NCBI GenBank assembly: GCA_025560025.1
Contig: CP048488.1
Span: forward strand, 186,001-250,000
Source: Agrobacterium tumefaciens
GTDB taxonomy: Bacteria; Pseudomonadota; Alphaproteobacteria; Rhizobiales; Rhizobiaceae
Length of the DNA: 64,000 nt
Direction of reading: 5' to 3'
Shown in pieces: positions 1-9,979 of the stretch. A program made the translations under genes and the position numbers. Position 1 is the first letter of the stretch. Each line of letters begins with the position of its first letter. The notes beneath the pieces were generated by a model. That model saw only the letters and a list, made by a program, of their open reading frames with translations, searched no databases and had not been told where the DNA came from.

Positions 1-767
1 ATGAGGTCGTGGCACAACAACGTCTGTCAGAATACAAGCAATGAAACACATGATTTGGATGCTTATATTGCTTTCCTTCCTACTTCGCTTCAAAATCCAA
101 GTTTCTCGCATATGAAGATCGGCTGCGATAGCTTCTTAGCGCCATCCCGGGTTGATCCTTTCTGTGTTGAAATAATCGCGGTCGGCAAAGCCCTCTTTCA
201 TGATAACGGGCTGAAAAAGAACCCAAGGTGTGGTGGTCAATGGCTCCCACCTTCTTGTTGAAGCGCTTGGTCTAATGCGCAGAGGTGTGTCAGCGGGGAT
301 GAAGCAACAGTGTCCGATTGTAACGAAATGTATCGATCCTATGTAATGATAATAAAATGCTGTAGCCAGCATTAAGATAATCAGCGTATTTCCCATATGT
401 ACTATGAATTCTATGTTGTATTGTTGCGTGCTTTATGAGTGATAAATTATTTGCTAAAGATATATATGGTTAATATTTTTGGCTTGGGGCCCCTGTCTAA
501 TCTTTGAGCCGTTCTGGCGCTCAAAACAAATTGTAGGTGCAGCCTACGAAATTCTCTACTTTAATTTTATTTGGGAATCTAATTCACTATTGAGTCAAAA
601 GATAATGCGTATTCTGTTCCGTGGAGACGCAATAACTGTAGAATATATATATCAAGTAGCTGTTTTGATTTCGGGAACGACAAGCCTGTCTGAAGAAATT
701 TCTATCACATTCAGATAATGCTAACTGAAGTGCAGATTTATTAGACAATAAGTGGCGTGGCATACAG
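1..767. other. AT-rich T-DNA with no recognised gene
   Basis: This is DNA beyond the 3' end of iaaH. Short open frames exist on both strands, the longest being 86 codons at 1-261 (plus) and at 136-396 (minus), but I recognise neither. The minus-strand one ends in a fairly protein-like segment (about 35 residues, ending INPGWR), so a gene relic is possible. AT content is high from 350 to 720, as in T-DNA spacers. Confidence 0.3.
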
Positions 768-2171
768 CTAATTAAAAGCATCGGGAAAGGAAGGAAAATT
801 TATGGCTTTTTCTAATGCTGCCCCGATTGCTAACAGACGGTGGTCTGACCCCGCTAATCCGTCAATTTCCATTCCAACAGGCAAGCGATCAGGTGTAAGG
901 CAGGCAGGAAGGCTCAACCCAGGTAGGCCTGCGTTGCTGCTTGGGTCCACATTTCGCACGTAGATCTTGAAAGTGTTCATCATTGAGCCATTGTGGATGA
1001 CTGACGACTCCTGACCTATGGCTTTGGCCGCTAAGGGTGCAGTTGGGAAAAGGATTGCATCTAACTGATAGAGTCTGAAGTAATTCCGATAAGTGGCCTG
1101 GAGCCTTGGCCTGAAGGATTGACGCGCCAGTTCATATTCATCGTTGGAAATTTGATGCCCATCAATTTGCGCACTGACAATGTTCGCTACATCGGGGCTA
1201 CGAATTCCTTTGATAACGTCAGAAAAAGAAACTGTTCCCACAAAATCGTCGAGATACTTTTTTAGAGCGTGTGGAAATTCGTAAAGCGCAATTGGCAAAC
1301 TTGCCCCACTATTCAGTTCCTCTAGGTGGGGGATGTCGGCTTCAACAAAGGTTACGCCTCTGTTGGCTAGCAAGCGAATCGTCGTTTCAGCTGCGAAGGC
1401 CACATCAGCATCAAGGTCATCGTAAAAGTAGGTAGTGGGGAGGCCGATCCGAAGCCCCTTCAGCGGCATGGGTGAAATTTTCGCCGACCGTCCGGAAATC
1501 ACCTGATCGAGGATTATAACATCGGCTACGCACTGCGCTATGATTCCGGCGGTGTCCCGGGTGGGGCTGACCGGTATTATCCGATCTCTTGGATATCGAG
1601 CAAGCGTCGGTCGAAATCCTACTACGCCACACAGGGCTGCGGGTAGGCGAACAGATGCACCGGTATCGGTGCCTATGCCGCCTAACATCAATCGGCTTGC
1701 CACCGCAGCAGCCACACCACCGCTTGAGCCTCCTGGTATCAGACTTGGATTCCACGGGTTCCGCACCGCACCGGTGGCATAGTTGTTGCTCGTAATTCCA
1801 AACGATAACTCATGCATGTTTCCCGAGGCACCCGGCAGTGCTCCAGCTGAAAAAAGTCTTTCTGCGACGCGGGATGGTATCTTTGGCAAGTGGTTTATCA
1901 GCGCCGGAGTAGCAGCGCTTGTAGGAAATATGCCGGTCGCGATGTTCGCCTTAAAACAGAGTGGAATGCCGCAAAGACCTAATCCGGCGTTTCCATGACG
2001 ATCAATTTTTTTGGCGCTTCGCCGCAAGCCATCCCAGTCTGTAGCCAGAAGGGCATTTAATGGTTTTGCAGCTTGGCAACGCGCTATCAGAGTTTCTACT
2101 AGTTCTAAGCAGGAGTAGTCTTTCCGTCTCAGGCGTTCTAGGGTTTGTGCTAACGAGGTAATGGGCACCAT
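768..2171 (-). CDS. iaaH: Indole-3-acetamide hydrolase (tms2)
   Basis: This enzyme hydrolyses indole-3-acetamide to the auxin indole-3-acetic acid in transformed plant cells, the second step of the T-DNA auxin pathway after IaaM. The 467-residue length is that usual for Ti IaaH. It belongs to the amidase signature family: a lysine in the [10 protein letters not shown] segment (near residue 75), a glycine/serine-rich segment [11 protein letters not shown] (near 147-157) and GTDTGASVR supply the Lys-Ser-Ser catalytic triad. The gene is divergent from iaaM with 339 bp between the start codons. A TATA-like stretch lies about 45 bp upstream of the ATG. The frame is intact. Confidence 0.95.
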   Translation of the reverse strand: MVPITSLAQTLERLRRKDYSCLELVETLIARCQAAKPLNALLATDWDGLRRSAKKIDRHGNAGLGLCGIPLCFKANIATGIFPTSAATPALINHLPKIPSRVAERLFSAGALPGASGNMHELSFGITSNNYATGAVRNPWNPSLIPGGSSGGVAAAVASRLMLGGIGTDTGASVRLPAALCGVVGFRPTLARYPRDRIIPVSPTRDTAGIIAQCVADVIILDQVISGRSAKISPMPLKGLRIGLPTTYFYDDLDADVAFAAETTIRLLANRGVTFVEADIPHLEELNSGASLPIALYEFPHALKKYLDDFVGTVSFSDVIKGIRSPDVANIVSAQIDGHQISNDEYELARQSFRPRLQATYRNYFRLYQLDAILFPTAPLAAKAIGQESSVIHNGSMMNTFKIYVRNVDPSSNAGLPGLSLPACLTPDRLPVGMEIDGLAGSDHRLLAIGAALEKAINFPSFPDAFN

Positions 2172-2510
2172 TTTTCTGGTTTGGGGATTTCAGGGCCATT
2201 TCAGATTAAATAAATATACCGCGCTTTGACCCAAATTGCGCGATTATTGGAGGGAATTCCGCAATCACGGCGTATGATACTAATCATTGGAGGCACTAAG
2301 GTCGCTTTTTCAAACGGAAACAGTATTGTATCAATCAATATTCAACTTGATTGAACGGCGAGGTGGACCTGCGTGAATATTGTATTAAAAAATGCCCAAA
2401 TTGTCGCTTTCCATTGCGATGTCAATGAACAGTATGTTCCCCGATTTGCAACTTAAATAGAAACGGTTGATGTCGTTAGTTATCTACACAAAGACCAATC
2501 TTTTCTAGCA
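2172..2510. promoter_or_regulatory. Divergent iaaH/iaaM promoter region
   Basis: These 339 bp separate the two auxin genes and must contain both plant-type promoters. Read leftward there is TATATTTATTTAA (about 2209-2221), about 45 bp before the iaaH ATG. An 8-bp inverted repeat, TCAATCAA (2331-2338) and TTGATTGA (2347-2354) with an 8-nt spacer, sits near the middle and could bind a plant factor. On the iaaM side only a weak ACTTAAATAG (about 2451-2460) is visible. The promoter role is inferred from the gene arrangement. Confidence 0.55.
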
Positions 2511-4778
2511 ATGTCAGCTTCAGCTCTCCTTGATAACCAGTGCGATCATTTCTCTACCAAAATGGTGGATCTGATAATGGTCGATAAGGCTGATGAATTG
2601 GACCGCAGGGTTTCCGATGCCTTCTCAGAACGTGAAGCTTCTAGGGGAAGGAGGATTACTCAAATCTCCGGCGAGTGCAGCGCTGGGTTAGCTTGCAAAA
2701 GGCTGGCCGACGGTCGCTTTCCCGAGATCTCAGCTGGTGAGAAGGTAGCAGCCCTCTCCGCTTACATCTATGTTGGCAAGGAAATTCTGGGGCGGATACT
2801 TGAATCGGAACCTTGGGCGCGAGCAAGAGTGAGTGGTCTCGTTGCCATCGACCTTGCACCATTTTGTATGGATTTCTCCGAAGCACAACTTCTCCAAACC
2901 CTGTTTTTGCTGAGCGGTAAAAGATGTGCATCCAGCGATCTTAGTCATTTCGTGGCCATTTCAATCTCTAAGACTGCCCGCTCCCGAACCCTGCAAATGC
3001 CGCCGTACGAGAAAGGCACGACGAAACGCGTTACCGGGTTTACCCTGACCCTTGAAGAGGCCGTACCATTTGACATGGTAGCTTATGGTCGAAACCTGAT
3101 GCTGAAGGCTTCGGCAGGTTCCTTTCCAACAATTGACTTGCTCTATGACTACAGATCGTTTTTTGACCAATGTTCCGATAGTGGACGGATCGGCTTCTTT
3201 CCGGAAGATGTTCTTAAGCCAAAAGTGGCGATCATTGGCGCTGGCATTTCCGGACTCGTGGTGGCAAGCGAACTGCTTCATGCTGCTGTAGACGATGTTA
3301 CAATATATGAAGCAAGTGATCGGGTTGGAGGCAAGCTTTGGTCACATGCTTTCAAGGACGCTCCCAGCGTGGTGGCCGAAATGGGGGCGATGCGATTTCC
3401 TCCTGCTGCATCGTGCTTGTTTTTCTTCCTCGAGCGGTACGGCCTGTCTTCGATGAGGCCGTTCCCAAATCCCGGCACAGTCGACACTAACTTGGTCTAC
3501 CAAGGCCTCCGATACATGTGGAAAGCCGGGCAGCAGCCACCGAAGCTGTTCCATCGCGTTTACAGCGGTTGGCGTGCGTTCTTGAAGGACGGTTTCCATG
3601 AGGGAGATATTGTGTTGGCTTCGCCTGTTGCTATTACTCAAGCCTTGAAATCAGGAGACATTAGGCGGGCTCATGACTCCTGGCAAACTTGGCTGAACCG
3701 TTTCGGGAGGGAGTCCTTCTCTTCAGCGATAGAGAGGATCTTTCTGGGCACGCATCCTCCTGGTGGTGAAACATGGAGTTTCCCTCATGATTGGGACCTA
3801 TTCAAGCTAATGGGAATAGGATCTGGCGGGTTTGGTCCAGTTTTTGAAAGCGGGTTTATTGAGATCCTTCGCTTGGTCATAAACGGATATGAAGAAAATC
3901 AGCGGATGTGCTCTGAAGGAATCTCAGAACTTCCACGTCGAATAGCCACTCAAGTGGTTAACGGTGTGTCTGTAAGCCAGCGTATACGCCATGTTCAAGT
4001 CAGGGCGATTGAGAAGGAAAAGACAAAAATAAAGATAAGGCTTAAGAGCGGGATATCTGAACTTTATGATAAGGTGGTGGTTACATCTGGACTCGCAAAT
4101 ATCCAACTCAGGCATTGTCTGACATGCGATACCACCATTTTTCGTGCACCAGTGAACCAAGCGGTTGATAACAGCCATATGACAGGCTCGTCAAAACTCT
4201 TCCTGCTGACTGAACGAAAATTTTGGTTAGACCATATCCTCCCGTCCTGTGTCCTCATGGACGGGATCGCAAAAGCAGTGTACTGCCTGGACTATGAGCC
4301 GCAGGATCCGAATGGTAAAGGTCTGGTGCTCATCAGTTATACATGGGAGGACGACTCCCACAAGCTGTTGGCGGTTCCCGACAAAAAAGAGCGATTCTGT
4401 CTGCTGCGGGACGCAATTTCGAGATCTTTCCCGGAGTTTGCCCAGCATCTAGTTCCCGCCTGCGCTGATTACGACCAAAATGTTGTTCAACATGATTGGC
4501 TTACAGACGAGAATGCCGGGGGAGCTTTCAAACTCAACCGGCGTGGCGAGGATTTTTATTCTGAAGAACTTTTCTTTCAAGCGCTGGACATGACTAATGA
4601 TACCGGAGTTTACTTGGCGGGTTGCAGTTGTTCCTTCACCGGTGGATGGGTGGAGGGCGCTATTCAGACCGCGTGTAACGCCGTCTGTGCAATTATCCAC
4701 AATTGTGGAGGTATTTTGGCAAAGGACAATCCTCTCGAACACTCTTGGAAGAGATATAACTACCGCAATAGAAATTAA
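2511..4778 (+). CDS. iaaM: Tryptophan 2-monooxygenase (tms1)
   Basis: This flavoprotein converts L-tryptophan to indole-3-acetamide in tumour cells, feeding IaaH. It has 755 residues, the standard length for Ti IaaM. A Rossmann dinucleotide site, VAIIGAGISGLVVASELL, starts near residue 240 and is followed by an acidic beta-strand end (YEASDRVGG) that binds FAD. The motif MGAMRFPP (near 290) is conserved in this amine oxidase subgroup. The C-terminal GCSCSFTGGWVEGAIQTA segment is the second FAD contact. The N-terminal 230 residues are the plant-oncogene-specific extension. The frame is intact. Confidence 0.95.
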   Translation: MSASALLDNQCDHFSTKMVDLIMVDKADELDRRVSDAFSEREASRGRRITQISGECSAGLACKRLADGRFPEISAGEKVAALSAYIYVGKEILGRILESEPWARARVSGLVAIDLAPFCMDFSEAQLLQTLFLLSGKRCASSDLSHFVAISISKTARSRTLQMPPYEKGTTKRVTGFTLTLEEAVPFDMVAYGRNLMLKASAGSFPTIDLLYDYRSFFDQCSDSGRIGFFPEDVLKPKVAIIGAGISGLVVASELLHAAVDDVTIYEASDRVGGKLWSHAFKDAPSVVAEMGAMRFPPAASCLFFFLERYGLSSMRPFPNPGTVDTNLVYQGLRYMWKAGQQPPKLFHRVYSGWRAFLKDGFHEGDIVLASPVAITQALKSGDIRRAHDSWQTWLNRFGRESFSSAIERIFLGTHPPGGETWSFPHDWDLFKLMGIGSGGFGPVFESGFIEILRLVINGYEENQRMCSEGISELPRRIATQVVNGVSVSQRIRHVQVRAIEKEKTKIKIRLKSGISELYDKVVVTSGLANIQLRHCLTCDTTIFRAPVNQAVDNSHMTGSSKLFLLTERKFWLDHILPSCVLMDGIAKAVYCLDYEPQDPNGKGLVLISYTWEDDSHKLLAVPDKKERFCLLRDAISRSFPEFAQHLVPACADYDQNVVQHDWLTDENAGGAFKLNRRGEDFYSEELFFQALDMTNDTGVYLAGCSCSFTGGWVEGAIQTACNAVCAIIHNCGGILAKDNPLEHSWKRYNYRNRN

Positions 4779-5474
4779 TCTACGGATCCTGTTACAAGTA
4801 TTGCACGTTTTATAAATTGCATATTAATGCAATCTTGATTTTCAACAACGAAGGTAATGGCGTAAAAGAAAAAATGTATGTTATTGTATTGATCTTTCAT
4901 GATGTTGAAGCGTGCCATAATATGATGATGTATAATTAAAATATTAACTGTCGCATTTATTGAAATGGCACTGTTATTTCAACCATATCTTTGATTCTGT
5001 TACAATGACAACGACTGCAAGAAGTAAATAATAGACGCCGTTGTTAAAGAATTGCTATCATATGTGCCTAACTAGAGGGAAATTTACGTCAATTGTGAAA
5101 TAGTCGCCCTTATTTTGACGTCTCACCTAATCAAATATTACAAAAGATCTCACTCTGTGGCCAGAAATGGTGTAATCAGCGCAGACAAATGGCAGTAAAG
5201 CGCGGAAAAACGTCCCCGAGTGGCATGAATAGCTGCCTCTGTATTGCTGATTTAGTCAGCCTTATTTGACTTAAGGGTGCCCTCGTTAGTGATAAATTGC
5301 TTTCAAGGAGACAGCCATGCCCCACACTTTGTTGAAAAACAAATTGCCCTTTGGGGAGACGGTAAAGCCAGTTGCTCTTCAATAAGGAATCTCGAGGAGG
5401 CAATATAACCGCCTCTGGTAGTACACTTCTCTAATCCAAAAATCAATTTGTATTCAAGATACCGCAAAAAACTT
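4779..5474. other. AT-rich spacer, iaaM 3' end and ipt promoter
   Basis: No coding sequence is recognised in these 696 bp. The first half is very AT-rich (several ATAAT/TATAAT runs around 4915-4945), as expected for a plant-type 3' end and upstream region. The ipt promoter and leader must lie in the second half; AATATAACC at about 5401-5409, some 70 bp before the ATG, is a possible TATA element. Confidence 0.4.
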
Positions 5475-6197
5475 ATGGATCTGCGTCTAATTTTCGGTCC
5501 AACTTGCACAGGAAAGACGTCGACCGCGGTAGCTCTTGCCCAGCAGACTGGGCTTCCAGTCCTTTCGCTCGATCGGGTCCAATGTTGTCCTCAGCTGTCA
5601 ACCGGAAGCGGACGACCAACAGTGGAAGAACTGAAAGGAACGAGCCGTCTATACCTTGATGATCGGCCTCTGGTGAAGGGTATCATCGCAGCCAAGCAAG
5701 CTCATGAAAGGCTGATGGGGGAGGTGTATAATTATGAGGCCCACGGCGGGCTTATTCTTGAGGGAGGATCTATCTCGTTGCTCAAGTGCATGGCGCAAAG
5801 CAGTTATTGGAGTGCGGATTTTCGTTGGCATATTATTCGCCGCGAGTTAGCAGACGAGGAGACCTTCATGAACGTGGCCAAGGCCAGAGTTAAGCAGATG
5901 TTACGCCCCGCTGCAGGCCTTTCTATTATCCAAGAGTTGGTTGATCTTTGGAAAGAGCCTCGGCTGAGGCCCATACTGAAAGAGATCGATGGATATCGAT
6001 ATGCCATGTTGTTTGCTAGCCAGAACCAGATCACATCCGATATGCTATTGCAGCTTGACGCAGATATGGAGGATAAGTTGATTCATGGGATCGCTCAGGA
6101 GTATCTCATCCATGCACGCCGACAAGAACAGAAATTCCCTCGAGTTAACGCAGCCGCTTACGACGGATTCGAAGGTCATCCATTCGGAATGTATTAG
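5475..6197 (+). CDS. ipt: Adenylate isopentenyltransferase (cytokinin synthesis, tmr)
   Basis: This enzyme transfers an isopentenyl-type group to AMP, the first step of cytokinin synthesis in tumour cells. Starting at the ATG at 5475 gives 240 residues beginning [17 protein letters not shown], the usual length and start for Tmr; nine extra in-frame codons upstream are not needed. The P-loop GPTCTGKT (residues 8-15) and the segment [18 protein letters not shown] (about 32-49) are the nucleotide-binding and family signatures. The C-terminus [17 protein letters not shown] ending is conserved. It completes the auxin plus cytokinin oncogene set. Confidence 0.96.
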   Translation: MDLRLIFGPTCTGKTSTAVALAQQTGLPVLSLDRVQCCPQLSTGSGRPTVEELKGTSRLYLDDRPLVKGIIAAKQAHERLMGEVYNYEAHGGLILEGGSISLLKCMAQSSYWSADFRWHIIRRELADEETFMNVAKARVKQMLRPAAGLSIIQELVDLWKEPRLRPILKEIDGYRYAMLFASQNQITSDMLLQLDADMEDKLIHGIAQEYLIHARRQEQKFPRVNAAAYDGFEGHPFGMY

Positions 6198-6711
6198 TTT
6201 GCACCAGCTCCGCGTCACACCTGTCTTCATTTGAATAAGATGTTCGCAATTGTTTTTAGCTTTGTCTTGTTGTGGCAGGGCGGCAAGTGCTTCAGACATC
6301 ATCCTGTTTTCAAAATTTATGCTGGCGAACAGCTTCTTAATTCCTTTGGAAATACTAGACTGCGTCTTAAAATTACGATGTCTGGATATAGATATGATTG
6401 TAAAATAACCTATTTAAGTGTTCATTTAGAACATAAGTTTTATGAATGTTCTTCCATTTTCGTCATCGAACGAATAAGAGTAAATACACCTTTTTTAACA
6501 TTATAAATAAGTTCTTATACGTTGTTTATACACCGGGAATCATTTCCATTATTCGCGCAAAAAGTCACGGATATTCGTGAAAGCGACAAAAACTGCGAAA
6601 TTTGCGGGGAGTGTCTTCAGTTTGCCTATTAATATTTAGTTTGACACTAATTGTTACCATTGCAGCCAAGCTCAGCTGTTTCTTTTCTTAAAAACGCAGG
6701 ATCGAAAGAGC
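6198..6711. promoter_or_regulatory. Spacer with promoter of the plast gene
   Basis: This 514-bp AT-rich spacer contains no recognised coding sequence; a 91-codon frame at 6231-6506 has no recognisable features. A good TATA box, TATAAATA at 6502-6509, stands about 200 bp upstream of the plast start. That it drives the plast gene in plants is inferred from position. Confidence 0.45.
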
Positions 6712-7272
6712 ATGACTCGGCAAGGTTGGCTTGTACCATGCCTTTCTCATGGCAAAGATGATCAACTGCAGGATGAACTCTCGGAGCTTTCAAAAGCTTA
6801 TCGAAAAAAGTTCCAAACCGATCTGCACACTAAGTCTGGCGACATCATCGATCCTAGCGGGGAATTTCTGTACGTCTATCTCGATGAAGAGAATTATCGG
6901 ATATGCCGGCAAAGCATGGTTCTAGTTTCAAATGCTCCTGATGGATTGATTGCCACGACGTTGGAGCCCTATTCTGACAGTTATACATTCCGGCAGGTGA
7001 GGGAGCAACTGCAAGCCTTCAGCGGAGACGGTGGTCGGATCAACTACAGCAGAAATGAACACTCGTCCTCGTACTTTCTAACAATTCAGGCCAGCAACGA
7101 GTTCAAGCACGTAGGAGCCGTCCGGAACACTTTTGGTCAAAGCAAGGACATTTGGAAAAGGAGAATGCCAGACGCCAGCCAACCGTTGGATTATCACTTG
7201 ATCGCTGTGGGCTGTTCAGCTTTCCTCCCTGAGGCTGCTCTTGATGACGTGGAGTCAGATGGTGCTGTCTAG
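6712..7272 (+). CDS. Plast (RolB/6b-family) T-DNA protein
   Basis: This 186-residue protein looks like a member of the plast family (RolB, 6a, 6b and relatives), T-DNA proteins that alter plant growth by varied and partly unknown means. Family-like patterns are the EFLYVYLDEENYRIC segment (about residues 51-65), LIATTLEPYSDSY (about 78-90), a late hydrophobic SSYFLTIQASNEF segment, and the C-terminal DYHLIAVGCSAFLPEA, which parallels the ending of 6b (NYPIIALGSCHLS). It lacks the acidic stretch of 6b. Its position just after ipt matches that of 6a/6b in octopine T-DNA. Which plast subgroup it belongs to I cannot say. Confidence 0.7.
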   Translation: MTRQGWLVPCLSHGKDDQLQDELSELSKAYRKKFQTDLHTKSGDIIDPSGEFLYVYLDEENYRICRQSMVLVSNAPDGLIATTLEPYSDSYTFRQVREQLQAFSGDGGRINYSRNEHSSSYFLTIQASNEFKHVGAVRNTFGQSKDIWKRRMPDASQPLDYHLIAVGCSAFLPEAALDDVESDGAV

Positions 7273-8417
7273 TTTTAATGGCGCCGGGTTTCGAAGTCTA
7301 TGTCATTCTAGTAGTTGCATCATAGAGGTGCTTATAAAATCTATTATTATGTCAAGGTGTGTCTGAGAACCTCGTTGTATTAAGTATTAAAGGAATAAGG
7401 CAATAGTATTGAACTTGTAGTTCTTGTCATATTCAATCGAACCCGGTAAAACTTAGAGATAATTATATTCTTATTTAAGAGTAATGATGTTAAGTTGTTC
7501 ATTGAATTAATTTAAATCACAATCTCACGGTATGGTTAGAAATAGACGCCCGTTAGATTGTTACCAGGCTAGATTCGAAAACTGCAAGAAACACCCATGA
7601 TGGGTGGTGATGTTTTCCGAAAAAATTCCCTGCTTTTAGACGAAGATAACGTATTTATTTCGTTACTAGATGACATTGGAAACATGAAGAATAACAAAGA
7701 TCCAAAGCACACTCTCATAGATTAGCCGACTTTATTAGGAGTCGTCGACGGGAATTATGCCGAAAGATGGCATGACCCTAAAGCAATGATCGGATAATTG
7801 ATAAGGTTTCCTGTCTGAGAATCTCTTGTTTCCGCTCCGCCAGTCTCGTCTTCATCGTCGTCATCTTCTCCTTCCTCAGTGTAATTTCCTCCCCGGGCAT
7901 AAAAGCCGTAGTTTTCATTGTTGATTACTGGATATTATCCCAAAACATTTTGTTGAAAAATGTAATTCTGTTTAATATTATGGATATGGTTAAGCATAAT
8001 TTTGATTTATGTACTAAATTACTGTGTTGTTAAATGAAATTTTGCTTTCTTGAGATTTTAATCTCCAAATCTATTTAGAAATACACAATATTTTGTTGCA
8101 GGCTTGCTGGAGAATCCATTTGCTATCATAAAAATTACAAAAAAATTTTATTTGTTTCAATTATTTTAGGATTGGTATTAAGGACGCTTAAATTATTTAT
8201 CGGGTCACTACGCATCATTGTGATTGAGACGATCCACGATATGAAATATTCATAGTACTATCGATAATGTATTTGAAAATTCATAAGAAAAGGAAACGTT
8301 ACATAAATTGCTGAAACAACACAAACACAGATAAAGCCACACACATTTAGGACATGGGTCGTGATTACTGAATATTGAGTAAGATCACGGAATTTCTGAC
8401 AGGAGCATGTCTTCAAC
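7273..8417. other. AT-rich spacer holding a 6b gene relic
   Basis: These 1.1 kb lie between the plast gene and mas2'. The only recognisable coding trace is the 6b tail at 7755-7934. The remaining DNA (7273-7754 and 7938-8417) is AT-rich with many homopolymer runs and no convincing frame. It contains no border repeat, so there is no visible split between an oncogene T-DNA and an opine T-DNA here. Confidence 0.5.
7755..7934 (-). pseudogene. Truncated 6b oncogene, C-terminal remnant
   Basis: Read on the minus strand, this encodes about 59 residues that match the tail of the 6b oncoprotein as I remember it: NNENYGFYARGGNYTEEG, then the acidic run EDDDDEDE, then the ending NLINYPIIALGSCHLSA and a TAA stop at 7755-7757. 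A stop at 7935-7937 closes the frame upstream and no N-terminal part is visible beyond it, so about two thirds of the gene is missing. It is convergent with the intact plast gene. It is most likely the leftover of a deletion within the T-DNA. Confidence 0.8.
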
Positions 8418-9500
8418 TCAGCCCAAATGGCAGTTGTAATACTTGAACCGCCCCATATGCAGGAGCGGATCATTCATTGTTTGTTTGGTTGCCTTTGCCA
8501 ATATGGGAGTCCAAGGTTTCAGGTAAGCTTCGCAAATGAGGGCGCCAACGATTTTAAGGATTTCTGGGTCTATGCCCGAAGTGTCGAAATCCTTGGTATC
8601 AAGCACGTGAAAGCTTACCGGATAGTCTTTGGCGGCTTTTTCAAAAAAAGTCTTTATATCCAGCATGCTACCCTGGCTTCCATCTCCTGGGACGGTGAGA
8701 ATAAAGCGCGCCTTCGTACCAGGACGCACTGTCTCCACGACACTATGGAAAAAGTCAGTGGCGTTAACAACATGCACGTCGAACCCGAACCTTTCCTGCA
8801 GAACGCAAAGCCCGTAAGCGTGCGGGACGAGTAGGCCAGATCCTGAGGCTATGAAATAAAGGGGGGTATCACTCTTGAAGTCTTCAGCAAATGCCTCTCC
8901 AGCCAACACAGACTTCCTTGCAGCATGGAATAATGCCACCGGTAGCGCTTTCAGGGATGAAGTTAGGGCTGGCATAAAGCTCCAACTTTCCTTGATTTCC
9001 AAAATACCGCCAGTAAATGACGCCATTAGCATGTAGGTAGCCTGGAAAGCCTGGGTTGTTTCCCCGGTGAAAAACGCACTGTGATCATATGAGGCGAGCG
9101 GAGTGTCTTGGGACTTTGTAAAGACGACTGTTTTACAAGGTTTGTTTTTCAGGCGCTTCGCTGCTTCTACAGTTTCTGGAGTTTTCCCAGACTTTGAAGA
9201 CAGGACAATCAATGTGTCTGGAGCATCAGCGATTGATGGGTTGGCTTTCATTAGTTCCACGAATCTCGAAGCGGCGTAGCTAATGAAGCGGAGGTTTTGC
9301 GCAACCTCGTCAGTATACGCATTCAAGCTTTTTCCGATTGCCAACCCAGCACCAGCAGATACGAAGAACACCTGCCTCAGTCCAGTGGCGGCTACACGGC
9401 GCCCGGCGTCTGCGACATTTTCAAGCTGCCTGATTGTAGGGTCGAGTTGTTGAGCGATCTCGGCTGATCCGATTGAGAGGGGTGCATACAGCATGTCCAT
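8418..9500 (-). CDS. mas2': Mannopine/agropine synthesis conjugase (SIS domain)
   Basis: This is the first enzyme of mannityl opine synthesis in the tumour; it joins glutamine to a hexose to give the Amadori compound deoxyfructosyl-glutamine. It is a sugar isomerase (SIS) protein: VFFVSAGAGLAIGKSL and LIVLSSKSGKTPETVEAA are the phosphosugar-binding strands of the first SIS lobe, and a second lobe follows near residue 190. I chose the ATG at 9500 (360 residues, MDMLYAPLSI start). The frame runs 37 codons further upstream, but a TATA-like ATAAATAG (9586-9593, minus) would start transcripts downstream of that, and this start gives exactly the 479-bp spacing to mas1' known for the mas dual promoter. 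Confidence 0.9.
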   Translation of the reverse strand: MDMLYAPLSIGSAEIAQQLDPTIRQLENVADAGRRVAATGLRQVFFVSAGAGLAIGKSLNAYTDEVAQNLRFISYAASRFVELMKANPSIADAPDTLIVLSSKSGKTPETVEAAKRLKNKPCKTVVFTKSQDTPLASYDHSAFFTGETTQAFQATYMLMASFTGGILEIKESWSFMPALTSSLKALPVALFHAARKSVLAGEAFAEDFKSDTPLYFIASGSGLLVPHAYGLCVLQERFGFDVHVVNATDFFHSVVETVRPGTKARFILTVPGDGSQGSMLDIKTFFEKAAKDYPVSFHVLDTKDFDTSGIDPEILKIVGALICEAYLKPWTPILAKATKQTMNDPLLHMGRFKYYNCHLG

Positions 9501-9979
9501 CGATTTGGTGTATCGAGATTGGTTATGAAATTCAGATGCTAGTGTAATGTATTGGTAATTAGGGAAGATATAATAGGAAGCAAGGCTATTTATCCTTTTC
9601 TGAAAGAGCAAAATGGCGTCACCGCGAGCGTCACGCGCATTCCGTTCTTGCTGTAAAGCGTTGTTTGGTACACTTTTGACTAGCGAGGCTTGGCGTGTCG
9701 GAGTATCTATTCAAAAGTCGTTAATGGCTGCGGATCAAGAAAAAGTTGGAATAGAAACAGAATACCGGCGAAATTCAGGCCCGGTTGCCATGTCCCACGC
9801 GCCGAAATAAGCCACCAAAATAGAAAATAAAAACTGACTCAGATACTTACGTCATGTCTTGCGCACTGATTTGAAAAATCTCAATATAAACAAAGACGGC
9901 CACAAGAAAAAACCAAAACACCGATATTCATTAATCTTATCTAGTTTCTCAAAAAAATTCATATCTTCCACACGTGAAA
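9501..9979. promoter_or_regulatory. mas 1'2' dual divergent promoter
   Basis: Exactly 479 bp separate the start codons of mas2' and mas1', the size of the classical bidirectional mannopine synthase promoter. On the 2' side ATAAATAG lies at 9586-9593 (minus strand), about 90 bp before the mas2' ATG. On the 1' side TATAAACA at 9885-9892 lies about 90 bp before the mas1' ATG. The TATA roles are inferred from position and sequence. Confidence 0.85.

Noticed and set aside
9501..9611. Upstream start for mas2' adding 37 residues
   Set aside because: The TATA-like box lies at 9586-9593, so transcripts would begin after that start, and the ATG at 9500 gives the known 479-bp spacing.
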